Shown here piece by piece: positions 30,942 to 40,432 of a stretch of DNA of 40,432 bases. The stretch is taken from positions 1 through 40,432 of the forward strand of contig JAUCBJ010007581.1 in the NCBI GenBank assembly GCA_032718475.1. The letters are read 5' to 3'. Below the pieces are notes generated by a model, which was not told the origin of the DNA, ran no database searches, and worked only from the letters and a program-made list of their open reading frames with translations. This stretch comes from Nemertoderma westbladi (taxonomy: Eukaryota > Xenacoelomorpha > Nemertodermatida > Nemertodermatidae). The position numbers were made by a program, and so were the translations under genes. Position 1 is the first letter of the stretch, and each line of letters starts with the position of its first letter.

Positions 30942-32340
30942 CAAGCCAAGCCGAGCCGAGCCGAGCCGAGCCGAGCCGAGCCGAGCCGAGCCGAGCCGAG
31001 CCGAGCCGAGCCGAGCCGAGCCGTGCCGAGCCAAGCCGAGCCGAGCCGAGCCGAGCCGAGCCGAGCCAAGCCGAGCTGAACCGAGCCGAGCCGAGCCGAG
31101 CCGTGCCGAGCCGAGCCGAGCCGAGCCGAGCCGAGCCGAGCCGAGCCGAGCCGAGCCGAGCCGAGCCGAGCCGAGCCGAGCCGAGCCGAGCCGAGCCGAG
31201 CCGAGCCGAGCCGAGCCGAGCCGAGCCGAGCCGAGCCGAGCCGAGCCGAGCCGAGCCGAGCCGAGCCGAGCCGAGCCGAGCCGAGCCGAGCCGAGCCGAG
31301 CCGAGCCGAGCCGAGCCGAGCCGAGCCGAGCCGAGCCGAGCCGAGCCGAGCCGAGCCGAGCCGAGCCGAGCCGAGCCGAGCTGAGCCGAGCCTAATCGAG
31401 CCGAGCCGAGCCGAGCCGAGCCGAGCCGAGCCGAGCCGAGCCGAGCCGAGCCGAGCCTGAGCCGAGCCGAGCCGAGCCTAATCGAGCCGAGCCTAATCGA
31501 GCCGAGCCGAGCCGAGCCGAGCCGAGCCGAGCCGAGCCGAGCCGAGCCGAGCCGAGCCGAGCCGAGCCGAGCCGAGCCGAGCCGAGCCGAGCCGAGCCGA
31601 GCCGAGCCGAGCCGAGCCGAGCCGAGCCGAGCCGAGCCGAGCCGAGCCGAGCCGAGCCGAGCCGAGCCGAGCCGAGCCGAGCCGAGCCGAGCCGAGCCGA
31701 GCCGAGCCGAGCCGAGCCGAGCCGTGCCGAGCCGAGCCGAGCCGAGCCGAGCCGAGCCGAGCCGAGCCAGGCCGAGCCAAGCCGAGCCGAGCCGAGCCGA
31801 GCCGAGCCGAGCCGAGCCGAGCCGAGCCGAGCCGAGCCGAGCCAAGCCGAGCCGAGCCGAGCCGAGCCGAGCCGAGCCGAGCCGAGCCGAGCCGAGCCGA
31901 GCCGAGCCGAGCCGAGCCGAGCCTGAGCCGAGCCTAATCGAGCCGAGCCGAGCCGAGCCAGCCGAGCCGAGCCGAGCCGAGCCGAGCCGAGCCGAGCCGA
32001 GCCGAGCCGAGCCGAGCCGAGCCGAGCCGAGCCGAGCCGAGCCGAGCCGAGCCGAGCCGAGCCGAGCCGAGCCGAGCCGAGCCGAGCCGAGCCGAGCCGA
32101 GCCGAGCCGAGCCGAGCCGAGCCGAGCCGAGCCGAGCCGAGCCGAGCCGAGCCAAGCCAGGCCGAGCCGAGCCGAGCCGAGCCGAGGCCGAGCCGAGCCA
32201 GCCAGCCGAGCCGAGCCTAATCGAGCCGAGCCGAGCCGAGCCAGCCGAGCCGAGCCGAGCCGAGCCGAGCCGAGCCGAGCCGAGCCGAGCCGAGCCGAGC
32301 CGAGCCGAGCCGAGCCGAGCCAGGCCGAGCCGAGCCTAAT
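30942..32340 (+). repeat. (GAGCC)n pentamer satellite, about 1.4 kb
   Basis: Roughly 280 pentamers of GAGCC, nearly uniform. Rare variants are single-base (GAGCT, GTGCC, AAGCC) and a few longer interruptions (GAGCCTAATC, GAGCCTGAGCC), which recur near 31390, 31470-31500, 31920-31940, 32216 and 32335. Each pentamer junction contains a CpG. The 5-base period keeps both strands free of stops, giving spurious long frames of SRAEP or ARLGS repeats. Confidence 0.97.
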
Positions 32341-32473
32341 CGAGCCAAACCGAGCCGATCAAGCCAAGTCGAACTTAATCGTGCCCAATCGTGCAAGACC
32401 GAGCCGAGCTCGTTGTCTCTTTTATTTGAAATAAAAAGTCGGTTCCTTATCGGGCCGCTAGGCCCGTCACTAG

Positions 32474-33320
32474 TTAGGAACCGAGAGGTTCATTACTGTA
32501 AGAATTGTTGGCTGATTGATTGATTGACTGGCTGGCTGATCTACAGTCAAAACTACTCTAACGATTTTGATGAAATCTTCACAGCGGCTAGATACCGCGA
32601 TTCTAAGGTCCCTGGTATGTTCCGCTATTTCGTCCATGAGCCGTGGGCTCGAAAAATAGACATAAACGAAAAAACGCCATTGGCGCAATGGTAAAATATC
32701 ACCAATAACAGCTGGTGTCGTGATGAAAAATGGCTTATGTAATGGATTTCTACACAAGGCTTAGTATAAATCGATGAGGTTGCCAAGATTATTGTACTCA
32801 AGATTATTGTACTCAGTACACCCATACTGTTTGTTTAGGCCCTGTCAAAGCAAATATAAACTGGTTGGTTTAGTTTGAAATCTATTATTGCCTCAGCTGA
32901 ATAACTCTTCCCAATGCATTCTAGTTGAGTATCCAAGTTTCTCCCTCTGCTAATGTAAGCTGAATGACGGTTTAGTACACAGTAGTGTGTTGGCTACATT
33001 AATGCCAACATTATTGCAAAATGTTTTATTGTTGGATTACTCTCTGTCAGTCTCCCCTTCAGAACATTGTATAGGGAATTTACTTTAGTTTACTCTACTG
33101 TGCCATTCAGCTGAATGGATTTGAGCGATTGCCAAGTTACAGAGTTGGATCATTCTCTGACCATAGGCAAAGACATCAAATCTTTTTAAAAAGATACTTT
33201 TTCTGTTTTTTTTTCTGACCAAAAATTTCAAAAAAAATTTTTTGTAGCCAGTACTGCCAATCGATTCGCCATCAAAAATAACGCAAAAAAATTTTTTTGC
33301 AAAATTTTAAATTACTGTAA
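32474..33320 (+). mobile_element. Helentron-type unit 9 (family A), 3'-truncated by fusion
   Basis: Normal 5' hairpin and microsatellite (GATTGATTGATTGACTGG), normal body, then it stops at ATTACTGTAA (33311-33320), where unit 10 takes over. Confidence 0.8.
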
Positions 33321-34127
33321 GAATTGCTCGAGACTGGCTGACTGACTGACTAATCTACAGCCAAAACTACTCTAACGATTTTGATAAAATTTTCACAGCG
33401 GCTAGATACCGCGATTCTAAGGTCCCTGGTATGTTCCGCTATTTCGTCCATGAGCCGTGGGCTCGAAAAATAGACATAAACGAAAAAACGCCATAGGCGC
33501 AATGATAAAAACACCAGCTGGCACTCATGAAAAATGGATAGAGATGGCCTAGTAATGCTATTCTATAGGAATGGCCACCTAACAAGGAAATGCTTTCTCT
33601 GCCAAGTATTATCCTCACTCTACAACTCAGACAGTAAGCAAACAAAAGCTGTGGGATTCTAATGTATTACATCATAAGCTGATTGCTCTCCCAATAGCCC
33701 TCACACACTCACTGAATCCAATGAAATCGAACATCTATTAGCTTAATGCGAATAGCTGGTAAGCTGAATGCCATTTTAGTTATTGTGTACTGTTGATAGC
33801 AGAGTTGACTACTATGTTGTATGTATTTAATTAAAATAATTTTCGAAGAGGGAAGTTAATTTGGGATTACTTTCTATCAGATGTAAGCAAAGCTGTTCAA
33901 TGGGGTGGGTCATGGGACCCAAATATACTACATTATGCATGGCAAACATGAATAAAATCATTCAGTCAACCTGAAGGGTATTTGCTTTAGTTAACTCTAC
34001 TGTGCGAAAAACGAATTTATAATGTTACCCATACTTCAGGTGAATGAATTTTTAGATATTTGTACTGAAGGCAACGATTTCTGATGTAATTAAAATACAA
34101 GACAGGGGCTTGTTTCGATATATGTAG

Positions 34128-34368
34128 TTGCGCCCTTCAAGCAGCACGTGAGATGATCAAATAATAGACACAATGTTTGACTTTGTCCCTTCGAGCAGCT
34201 CGTGAGTTTTGCTTTGACCCTTCGATATATGTATTTGCGCCCTTCGAGCAGCACGTGAATTACATAAAATAATAGACACATTGTTTGACTTTGTCCCTTC
34301 GAGCAGCACGTGAGTTTTGCTTTGACCCTTCGATATATGTATTTGCGCCCTTCGAGCAGCACGGGGAG
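34128..34368 (+). repeat. CACGTG-containing module, copy set 3
   Basis: Near-identical to the set at 30686-30923. One E-box is changed (GCAGCTCGTGAG at about 34196), and the last copy again ends GCAGCACGGGG. Confidence 0.85.
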
Positions 34369-34377
34369 TCGACTCAG

Positions 34378-34946
34378 ACCGAGCCAAGCCGAGCCGAGCC
34401 GAGCCGAGCCGAGCCGAGCCGAGCCGAGCCGAGCCGAGCCGAGCCGAGCCGAGCCGAGCCGAGCCGAGCCGAGCCGAGCCGAGCTGAGCCGAGCAGAGCC
34501 GAGCCGAGCCGAGCCGAGCCGAGCCGAGCCGAGCCGAGCCGAGCCGAGCCGAGCCGAGCCGAGCCGAGCCGAGCCGAGCCGAGCCGAGCCGAGCCGAGCC
34601 GAGCCGAGCCGAGCCGAGCCGAGCCGTGCCGAGCCGAGCCGAGCCGAGCCGAGCCGAGCCGAGCCGAGCCGAGCCGAGCCGAGCCGAGCCGAGCCGAGCC
34701 GAGACGAGCCGAGCCGAGCCGAGCCGAGCCGAGCCGAGCCGAGCCGAGCCGAGCCGAGCCGAGCCGAGCCGAGCCGAGCCGAGCCGAGCCGAGCCGAGCC
34801 GAGCCGAGCCGAGCCGAGCCGGGCCGAGCCGAGCCGAGCCGAGCCGAGCCGAGCCGAGCCGGGCCGAGCCGAGCCGAGCCGAGCCGAGCCGAGCTGAGCC
34901 GGGCCGAGCCGAGCCGGGCCGGGCCGAGCCGAGCCGAGCCTAATCG
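34378..34946 (+). repeat. (GAGCC)n pentamer satellite, about 0.57 kb
   Basis: Roughly 113 pentamers with scattered one-base variants (GAGCT, GAGCA, GTGCC, GAGAC, GGGCC). GGGCC variants concentrate toward the 3' end (34820-34922). The 3' edge sequence is the same as in units 7 and 8. Confidence 0.97.
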
Positions 34947-35077
34947 AGCCAAACCGAGCTGATCAAGCCAAGTCGAACTTAATCGTGCCCAATCGTGCAA
35001 GACCGAGCCGAGCTCGTTGTCTCTTTTATTTGAAATAAAAAGTCGGTTCCTTATCGGGCCGCTAGGCCCGTCACTAG

Positions 35078-36559
35078 TTAGGAACCGAGAGGTTCATTAC
35101 TGTAAGAATTGTTGGCTGACTGGCTGCTGATCTACAGCCAAAACTACTCTAACGAATTTGATTAAATTTTCACAGCGGCTAGATACCGCGATTCTAAGGT
35201 CCCTGGTATGTTCCGCTATTTCGTCCATGAGCCGTGGGCTCGAAAAATAGACATAAACGAAAAAACGCCATAGGCGCAATGGTAAAATAACACCAATGAC
35301 AGCTGGTGTCCTGATGAAAAATGGTTTATGTAATGCATTTCTACACAAGGCTTAGTAATAAATCGATGAGGTTGCCAAGATTATTATACTTAGTACACCC
35401 ATACTGTTTGTTTAGGCCCTGCACTCTCTGTCAAAGCAAACATTGACTGGTGGTTGGTTTAGTTTGAAATCTATTATCGCCTCAGCTGAATTACTCTTCC
35501 CAATGCAATCTATGGGAATATCTCACTCTGCTAATGTAAGCTGAATGACTGTTAAGTACACAGTGAGTTGGCTACATTAATGCCAACATTATTGCAAAAT
35601 GTTTTATTGTTGGATTACTCTCTGTCAGTCTCCCCTTCAGAACATTGTATAGGGAATTTACTTTAGTTTACTCTACTGTGCCATTCAGCTGAATGGATTT
35701 GAGCGATTGCCAAGTTACAGAGTTGGATCATTCTCTGACCATAGGCAAAGACATCAAATCTTTTTAAAAATATACTTTTTCCATGTTTTTTTTTCTGACC
35801 AAAAATTTCAAAAAAAAATTTTTCGTAGCCAGTACTGCCAATCGATTCGCCATCAAAAATAACGCAAAAAATTTTTTTTGCAAAATTTTAAATTACTGTA
35901 AATTTTTGGCGACTGGGGGGGGTCAATTTTTTTCGATCCGCTATAACTCCGGAACGCTTTGTCCAAATTCGATGGGGTTTTCATTTTTCAACTTAATTCG
36001 ATGTCCTCTTTCAGCCTATCCATGTTTCGAAACCCCAAACAGCGCCGTTCAAAAATTAATTTTTTCTAGTTCTAGAATTTTACAAATTTCAAAAAAGTTG
36101 CAGTATTTTATTAACGCCTTTACGGAATTCGATAGCGTTTTCGATTTTTATATTAAACGCAATATCCTGAATCTCACTAGCCTAGTTTCGCGTCACCAAT
36201 GCCAAGACTTCATACTTTTTGAGGAAAATTTTTCTAGAATAATTTTTATTTAATTACATTTATCGCGATTTCTTATTACTGGTTGCACATGAATTGATGG
36301 AGTTTTCAATTTATTAACTAAACACGATATCGCGCATCGCACCAGCGTGGTTTCGAAATTCCAAAACGAGGTCTTCACTAGTTGCAGGTCGATTTTGTTC
36401 TAGAATTGAGCAACTAATAATAGATCGAATTTATTAATAATTATTGTATGAAATATGATTGTATTTTTACATAATTATTAGTTCTATACTAATTCTCGTT
36501 GTCTCTTTTATTTAAAATAAAAAGTCGGTTCCTTATCGGGCCGCTAGGCCCGTCACTAG
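35078..36559 (+). mobile_element. Helentron-type unit 11 (family A, body type A2), complete
   Basis: 1482 bp with a short microsatellite (GGCTGACTGGCTGCTGATC). The 93-codon plus-strand frame is open within 35783-36253. Complete 3' hairpin; CTAG at 36556-36559. Confidence 0.85.
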
Positions 36560-38052
36560 TTAGGAACCGAGAGGTTCATTACTGTAAGAATTGTTGGCTG
36601 ATTGACTGGCTGGCTGGCTGGTTAATCTACAGCCAAAACTACTCTAACGATTTTGATGAAATTTTCACAGCGGCTAGATACCGCGATTCTAAGGTCCCTG
36701 GTATGTTCCGCTATTTCGTCCATGAGCCGTGGGCTCGAAAAATAGACATAAACGAAAAAACGCCATAGGCGCAATGGTAAAATAACACCAATAACAGCTG
36801 GTGTCGTGATGAAAAATGGCTTATGTAATGGATTTCTACACAAGGCTTAGTATAAATCGATGAGGTTGCCAAGATTATTGTACTTAGTACACCCATACTG
36901 TTTGTTTAGGCCCTAGGACACTCTGTCAAAGCAAACTATTAACTGGTTGGTTTAGTTTGAAATCTATTATCGCCTCAGCTGAATTACTCTTCCCAATGCA
37001 TCTATGGGAATATCTCACTCTGCTAATGTAAGCTGAATGACTGTTACGTACACAGTGAGTTGGCTACATTAATGCCAACATTATTGCAAAATGTTTTATT
37101 GTTGGATTACTCTCTGTCAGTCTCCCCTTCAGAACATTGTATAGGGAATTTACTTTAGTTTACTCTACTGTGCCATTCAGCTGAATGGATTTGAGCGATT
37201 GCCAAGTTACAGAGTTGGATCATTCTCTGACCATAGGCAAAGACATCAAATCTTTTTAAAAATATACTTTTTCCATGTTTTTTTTTCTGACCAAAAATTT
37301 CAAAAAAAAATTTTTCGTAGCCAGTACTGCCAATCGATTCGCCATCAAAAATAACGCAAAAAATTTTTTTTGCAAAATTTTAAATTACTGTAAATTTTTG
37401 GCGACTGGGGGGGGGTCAATTTTTTTCGATCCGCTATAACTCCGGAACGCTTTGTCCAAATTCGATGGGGTTTTCATTTTTCAACTTAATTCGATGTCCT
37501 CTTTCAGCCTATCCATGTTTCGAAACCCCAAACAGCGCCGTTCAAAAATTAATTTTTTCTAGTTCTAGAATTTTACAAATTTCAAAAAAGTTGCAGTATT
37601 TTATTAACGCCTTTACGGAATTCGATAGCGTTTTCGATTTTTATATTAAACGCAATATCCTGAATCTCACTAGCCTAGTTTCGCGTCACCAATGCCAAGA
37701 CTTCATACTTTTTGAGGAAAATTTTTCTAGAATAATTTTTATTTAATTACATTTATCGCGATTTCTTATTACTGGTTGCACATGAATTGATGGAGTTTTC
37801 AATTTATTAACTAAACACGATATCGCGCATCGCACCAGCGTGGTTTCGAAATTCCAAAACGAGGTCTTCACTAGTTGCAGGTCGATTTTGTTCTAGAATT
37901 GAGCAACTAATAATAGATCGAATTTATTAATAATTATTGTATGAAATATGATTGTATTTTTACATAATTATTAGTTCTATACTAATTCTCGTTGTCTCTT
38001 TTATTTAAAATAAAAAGTCGGTTCCTTATCGGGCCGCTAGGCCCGTCACTAG
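36560..38052 (+). mobile_element. Helentron-type unit 12 (family A, body type A2), complete
   Basis: 1493 bp, the cleanest reference copy. The three diverged internal repeats can be read at 37463, 37623 and 37788 (CGATGGGGTTTTCATTTTTC, CGATAGCGTTTTCGATTTTT, TGATGGAGTTTTCAATTTAT), each followed by a TTCTAGAAT-type word. CTAG at 38049-38052. Confidence 0.85.
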
Positions 38053-39543
38053 TTAGGAACCGAGAGGTTCATTACTGTAAGAATTGCTCTGCTGACTGGC
38101 TGGCTGGCTGGCTAATCTACAGCCAAAACTACTCTAACGATTTTGATGAAATTTTCACAGCGGCTAGATACCGCGATTCTAAGGTCCCTGGTATGTTCCG
38201 CTATTTCGTCCATGAGCCGTGGGCTCGAAAAATAGACATAAACGAAAAAACGCCATAGGCGCAATGGTAAAATAACACCCATGACAGCTGGTGTCCTGAT
38301 GAAAAATGGCTTATGTAATGCATTTCTACACAAGGCTTAGTATAAATCGATGAGGTTGCCAAGATTATTGTACTTAGTACACCCATACTGTTTGTTTAGG
38401 CCCTGCACTCTCTGTCAAAGCAAATATTAACTGGTTGATTTAGTTTGTGGTTCTACACAGGCTTAGTATAAATCGATGAGGCTGCCAACTGGTTGGTTTA
38501 GTTTGCAATCTATTACCGCCTCAGCTGAATAACTCTTCCCCCTGCTGAATGACTATTAGGTATACAGTGTATCGGCTACATTAATGCCAACATTATTGCA
38601 AAATGTTTTATTGTTTGATTACTCTCTGTCAGTCTCCCCTTCAGAACATTGTATAGGAAATTTACTTTAGTTTACTCTACTGTGCCATTCAGCTGAATGG
38701 ATTTGAGCGATTGCCAAGTTACAGAGTTGGATCATTCTCTGACCATAGGCAAAGGCAAATCTTGTTAAAATATACTTTTTCCATGTTTTTTTTTCTGACC
38801 AAAAATTTCAAAAAAAATTTTTCGTAGCCAGTACTGCCAATCGATTCGCCATCAAAAATAACGCAAAAAATTTTTTTTGCAAAATTTTAAATTACTGTAA
38901 ATTTTTGGCGACTGGGGGGGGTCAATTTTTTTCGATCCGCTATAACTCCGGAACGCTTTGTCCAAATTCGATGAGGTTTTCATTTTTCAACTTAATTCGA
39001 AGTCCTCTTTCAGCCTATCCATGTTTCGAAATCCCAAACAGCGCCGTTCAAAAATTAATTTTTTCTAGTTCTAGAATTTTACAAATTTCAAAAAATTTGC
39101 AGTATTTTATTAACGCCTTTACGGAATTCGATAGCGTTTTCGATTTTTATACTAAACGCAATATCCTGAATCTCACTAGCCTAGTTTCGCGTCACCAATG
39201 CCAAGACTTCATACTTTTTGAGGAAAATTTTTCTAGAATAATTTTTATTTAATTACATTTATCGCGATTTCTTATTACTGGTTGCACATGAATTGATGGA
39301 GTTTTCAATTTATTAACTGAACACGATATCGCGCATCGCACCAGCGTGGTTTCGAAATTCCAAAACGAGGTCTTCACTAGTTGCAGGCCGATTTTGTTCT
39401 AGAATTGAGCGACTAATAATAGATCAAATGTATTAATAATTATTGTATGAAATATGATTGTATTTTTACATAATTATTAGTTCTATACTAATTCTCGTTG
39501 TCCATTTTATTTAAAATAAAAAGTCGGTTCCTTATCGGGCCGA
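38053..39543 (+). mobile_element. Helentron-type unit 13 (A/B mosaic), truncated in its 3' hairpin
   Basis: Starts as family A, but 38400-38592 is essentially identical to unit 6 (family B) at 20212-20400, including TATACAGTGTATCGGCTACA. It then returns to family A. It is cut inside the terminal hairpin after CGGGCCG, so CTAG is missing; this marks the end of the array. Confidence 0.8.
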
Positions 39544-39830
39544 GGCAAACATTGTTGAGGAAATTTACTTTAGTTTACTCTACTGTGGCATCCAGGTGAA
39601 TGGATATGAGCGTCCACAGAGATGACCTTAGTGTAATGCTATTTAATACAATAGGAAGGGCCAACAAGGAATTACTTCCTCTGCCAAGTTATAATCACTC
39701 ACTCTACAACCCGGACAGTAAGCATAGGGTGCATTTATTCGAAAAAACTCAAAATACGAATGGATTTGATTTGATGGGATTGATTTGATTGTACCATGAC
39801 CTTTTAATTGCACACAAATAAATACAATAC
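39544..39830 (+). mobile_element. Degenerate relative of the Helentron-type units
   Basis: AGGCAAACATTGTTGAGG then AAATTTACTTTAGTTTACTC matches family B at 27440-27480. CTCTGCCAAGTTATAATCAC and CTCTACAACCCGGACAGTAAG match body C at 30156-30200. Older and more diverged than the array. No terminal hairpin is seen. Confidence 0.65.
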
Positions 39831-40432
39831 AAAGCTAAAATAATGTTGGGACATCTTTAACAATTAACTTTACTACGTGTCTCATGTCCTAGAGCGTCCT
39901 CTACCGACAGGGCGGTTCTAGGATTTTGCTGGGGGGGGGGGGGGGGGGGGGGGCAAAATATTTAATTTGCTGAGGTCAATTTTTCGGACTTGTAAACGTT
40001 TATAAACGCCAGCTTTAAATCGTTCAACAAAAACATTCCTAACAACAACTTTGTCTAAACCCGTCTATGTCTAATTATCTAATTATTTAGTTAATGGAAG
40101 GGTCGCAGCCGTCAGCTGGTGGTAACCCGTATCGTTCCAAAGATGTGGAGGAGAGACGCGACGTGTGTGGCACTCCTTTCCATTAATTTGTAATGATATC
40201 GTTTATTGTTTTGGTTAGTTAGGTTTCGGTATGGAGATGGTGTTCTGCGCAATAAAATAATTATCTTATATTTAATTATTTAAGAGGCAATAAATATACT
40301 TTAGTATTTTAGCCGCACAAACTTTCATAACATGTGTGGTAGTGGAAAATATTGAAGTAATTAAATGACTATTTTAAGACTATTTTAATTGCAAAATTAT
40401 ATTATATTAAGAAATTTACTGCTTAAATTTAC
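39831..40432. other. Unplaced non-coding DNA with a 23-base G tract
   Basis: A run of 23 G at 39931-39953, followed by AT-rich unique sequence. No gene, hairpin end or repeat that I can assign. Confidence 0.6.

Larger units (their letters stand above)
29843..32473 (+). mobile_element. Helentron-type unit 8 (family A ends, body C) carrying a 1.4-kb satellite
   Basis: 2631 bp. The 5' 220 bp are family A, but from ATGATAAAAACACCAGCTGG (30060) to about 30685 the body is different (type C: CTATTCTATAGGAATGGCCA ...), found again in unit 10 at 33505-34130. Then come the CACGTG modules, the satellite, the conserved edge and a standard 3' end (CTAG at 32470-32473). Confidence 0.85.
33311..35077 (+). 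mobile_element. Helentron-type unit 10 (family A end, body C), lacking the 5' hairpin, with satellite
   Basis: Starts at the shared ATTACTGTAA, continues GAATTGCTCGAGACTGGCTG, then body C almost identical to that of unit 8, the CACGTG modules, a 570-bp satellite and the standard 3' end (CTAG at 35074-35077). Confidence 0.85.

Noticed and set aside
30942-32340. Telomeric or centromeric identity of the GAGCC satellite
   Set aside because: GAGCC is not a known telomere repeat, and the array is embedded in a mobile-element unit with defined flanks.
30842-34962. Long ORFs on both strands (180-304 codons) encoding SRAEP or ARLGS repeats
   Set aside because: A GAGCC pentamer has no stop in any frame on either strand, so such frames arise automatically from the satellite. 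No start context or domain supports translation.
12887-38333. Recurrent 73-96 codon minus-strand ORF through the conserved block of each unit
   Set aside because: The block is conserved as DNA across copies and resembles the non-coding INE-1 block. The frame simply reads its complement, ending in repeats from the microsatellite.
14669-39252. 93-codon plus-strand ORF open in units 2, 4, 7, 11, 12 and 13
   Set aside because: The copies are nearly identical, so openness is not independent evidence. It is broken by TAA in units 3 and 5 and covers the internal 160-bp repeats with no recognisable domain.

Overview
The window is metazoan genomic DNA made almost entirely of transposable elements and satellites. 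I infer an aquatic invertebrate from the mixture of families: a DDE transposon carrying a HECT E3 ligase, piggyBac, animal-type Mutator, BEL/Pao, a LINE, and INE-1-like rolling-circle repeats. The sequence does not identify the species. I see no host single-copy gene, rRNA or tRNA.

1-8674: eroded transposon remains. On the minus strand there is a fragment of a multicopy transposon-associated gene, a C-terminal LINE reverse-transcriptase fragment and a BEL/Pao protease fragment. Around them lie simple repeats, AT-rich DNA, a 100-bp direct repeat, a possible small rolling-circle repeat and one short zinc-finger-like ORF. 8675-12744: a piggyBac element defined by TTAA target duplications and GGGGAGCAGG ends. 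It holds a truncated, frameshifted piggyBac transposase and a fragment of a Mutator-type transposase.

12821-20868 and 27187-39543: a head-to-tail array of about thirteen units, mostly 1.5 kb. Each full unit has a 5' hairpin, a CTGA/CTGG microsatellite, a conserved block, diverged internal repeats, a subterminal inverted repeat, and a 3' hairpin followed by CTAG and then T. This is the plan of Helentron-associated non-autonomous rolling-circle elements such as Drosophila INE-1. Two terminal families occur, and their hairpins and inverted repeats differ in base but keep the same pairing. Three units carry a pentamer satellite based on GAGCC; it is degenerate in one and highly homogeneous in two, the larger about 1.4 kb.

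20863-27192: the most interesting object is a 6318-bp DNA transposon inserted in one rolling-circle unit. It has a 6-bp target duplication (CTATTG), TAC...GTA ends, and long inverted arms built of 15 and 18 copies of a 41-44 bp repeat, nearly all containing a CCAAT box. Inside are two convergent genes: an intact 417-aa integrase-like DDE transposase, most like the eukaryotic IS3EU group, and a HECT-type ubiquitin ligase. The ligase frame is interrupted exactly at an in-frame A AAA AAC heptamer followed by TAA. The -1 frame carries the catalytic cysteine. This suggests programmed frameshifting as a switch between an inactive and an active ligase, although a one-base indel remains the simpler alternative.

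39544-40432: a degenerate relative of the rolling-circle units, then unique DNA with a 23-base G tract.
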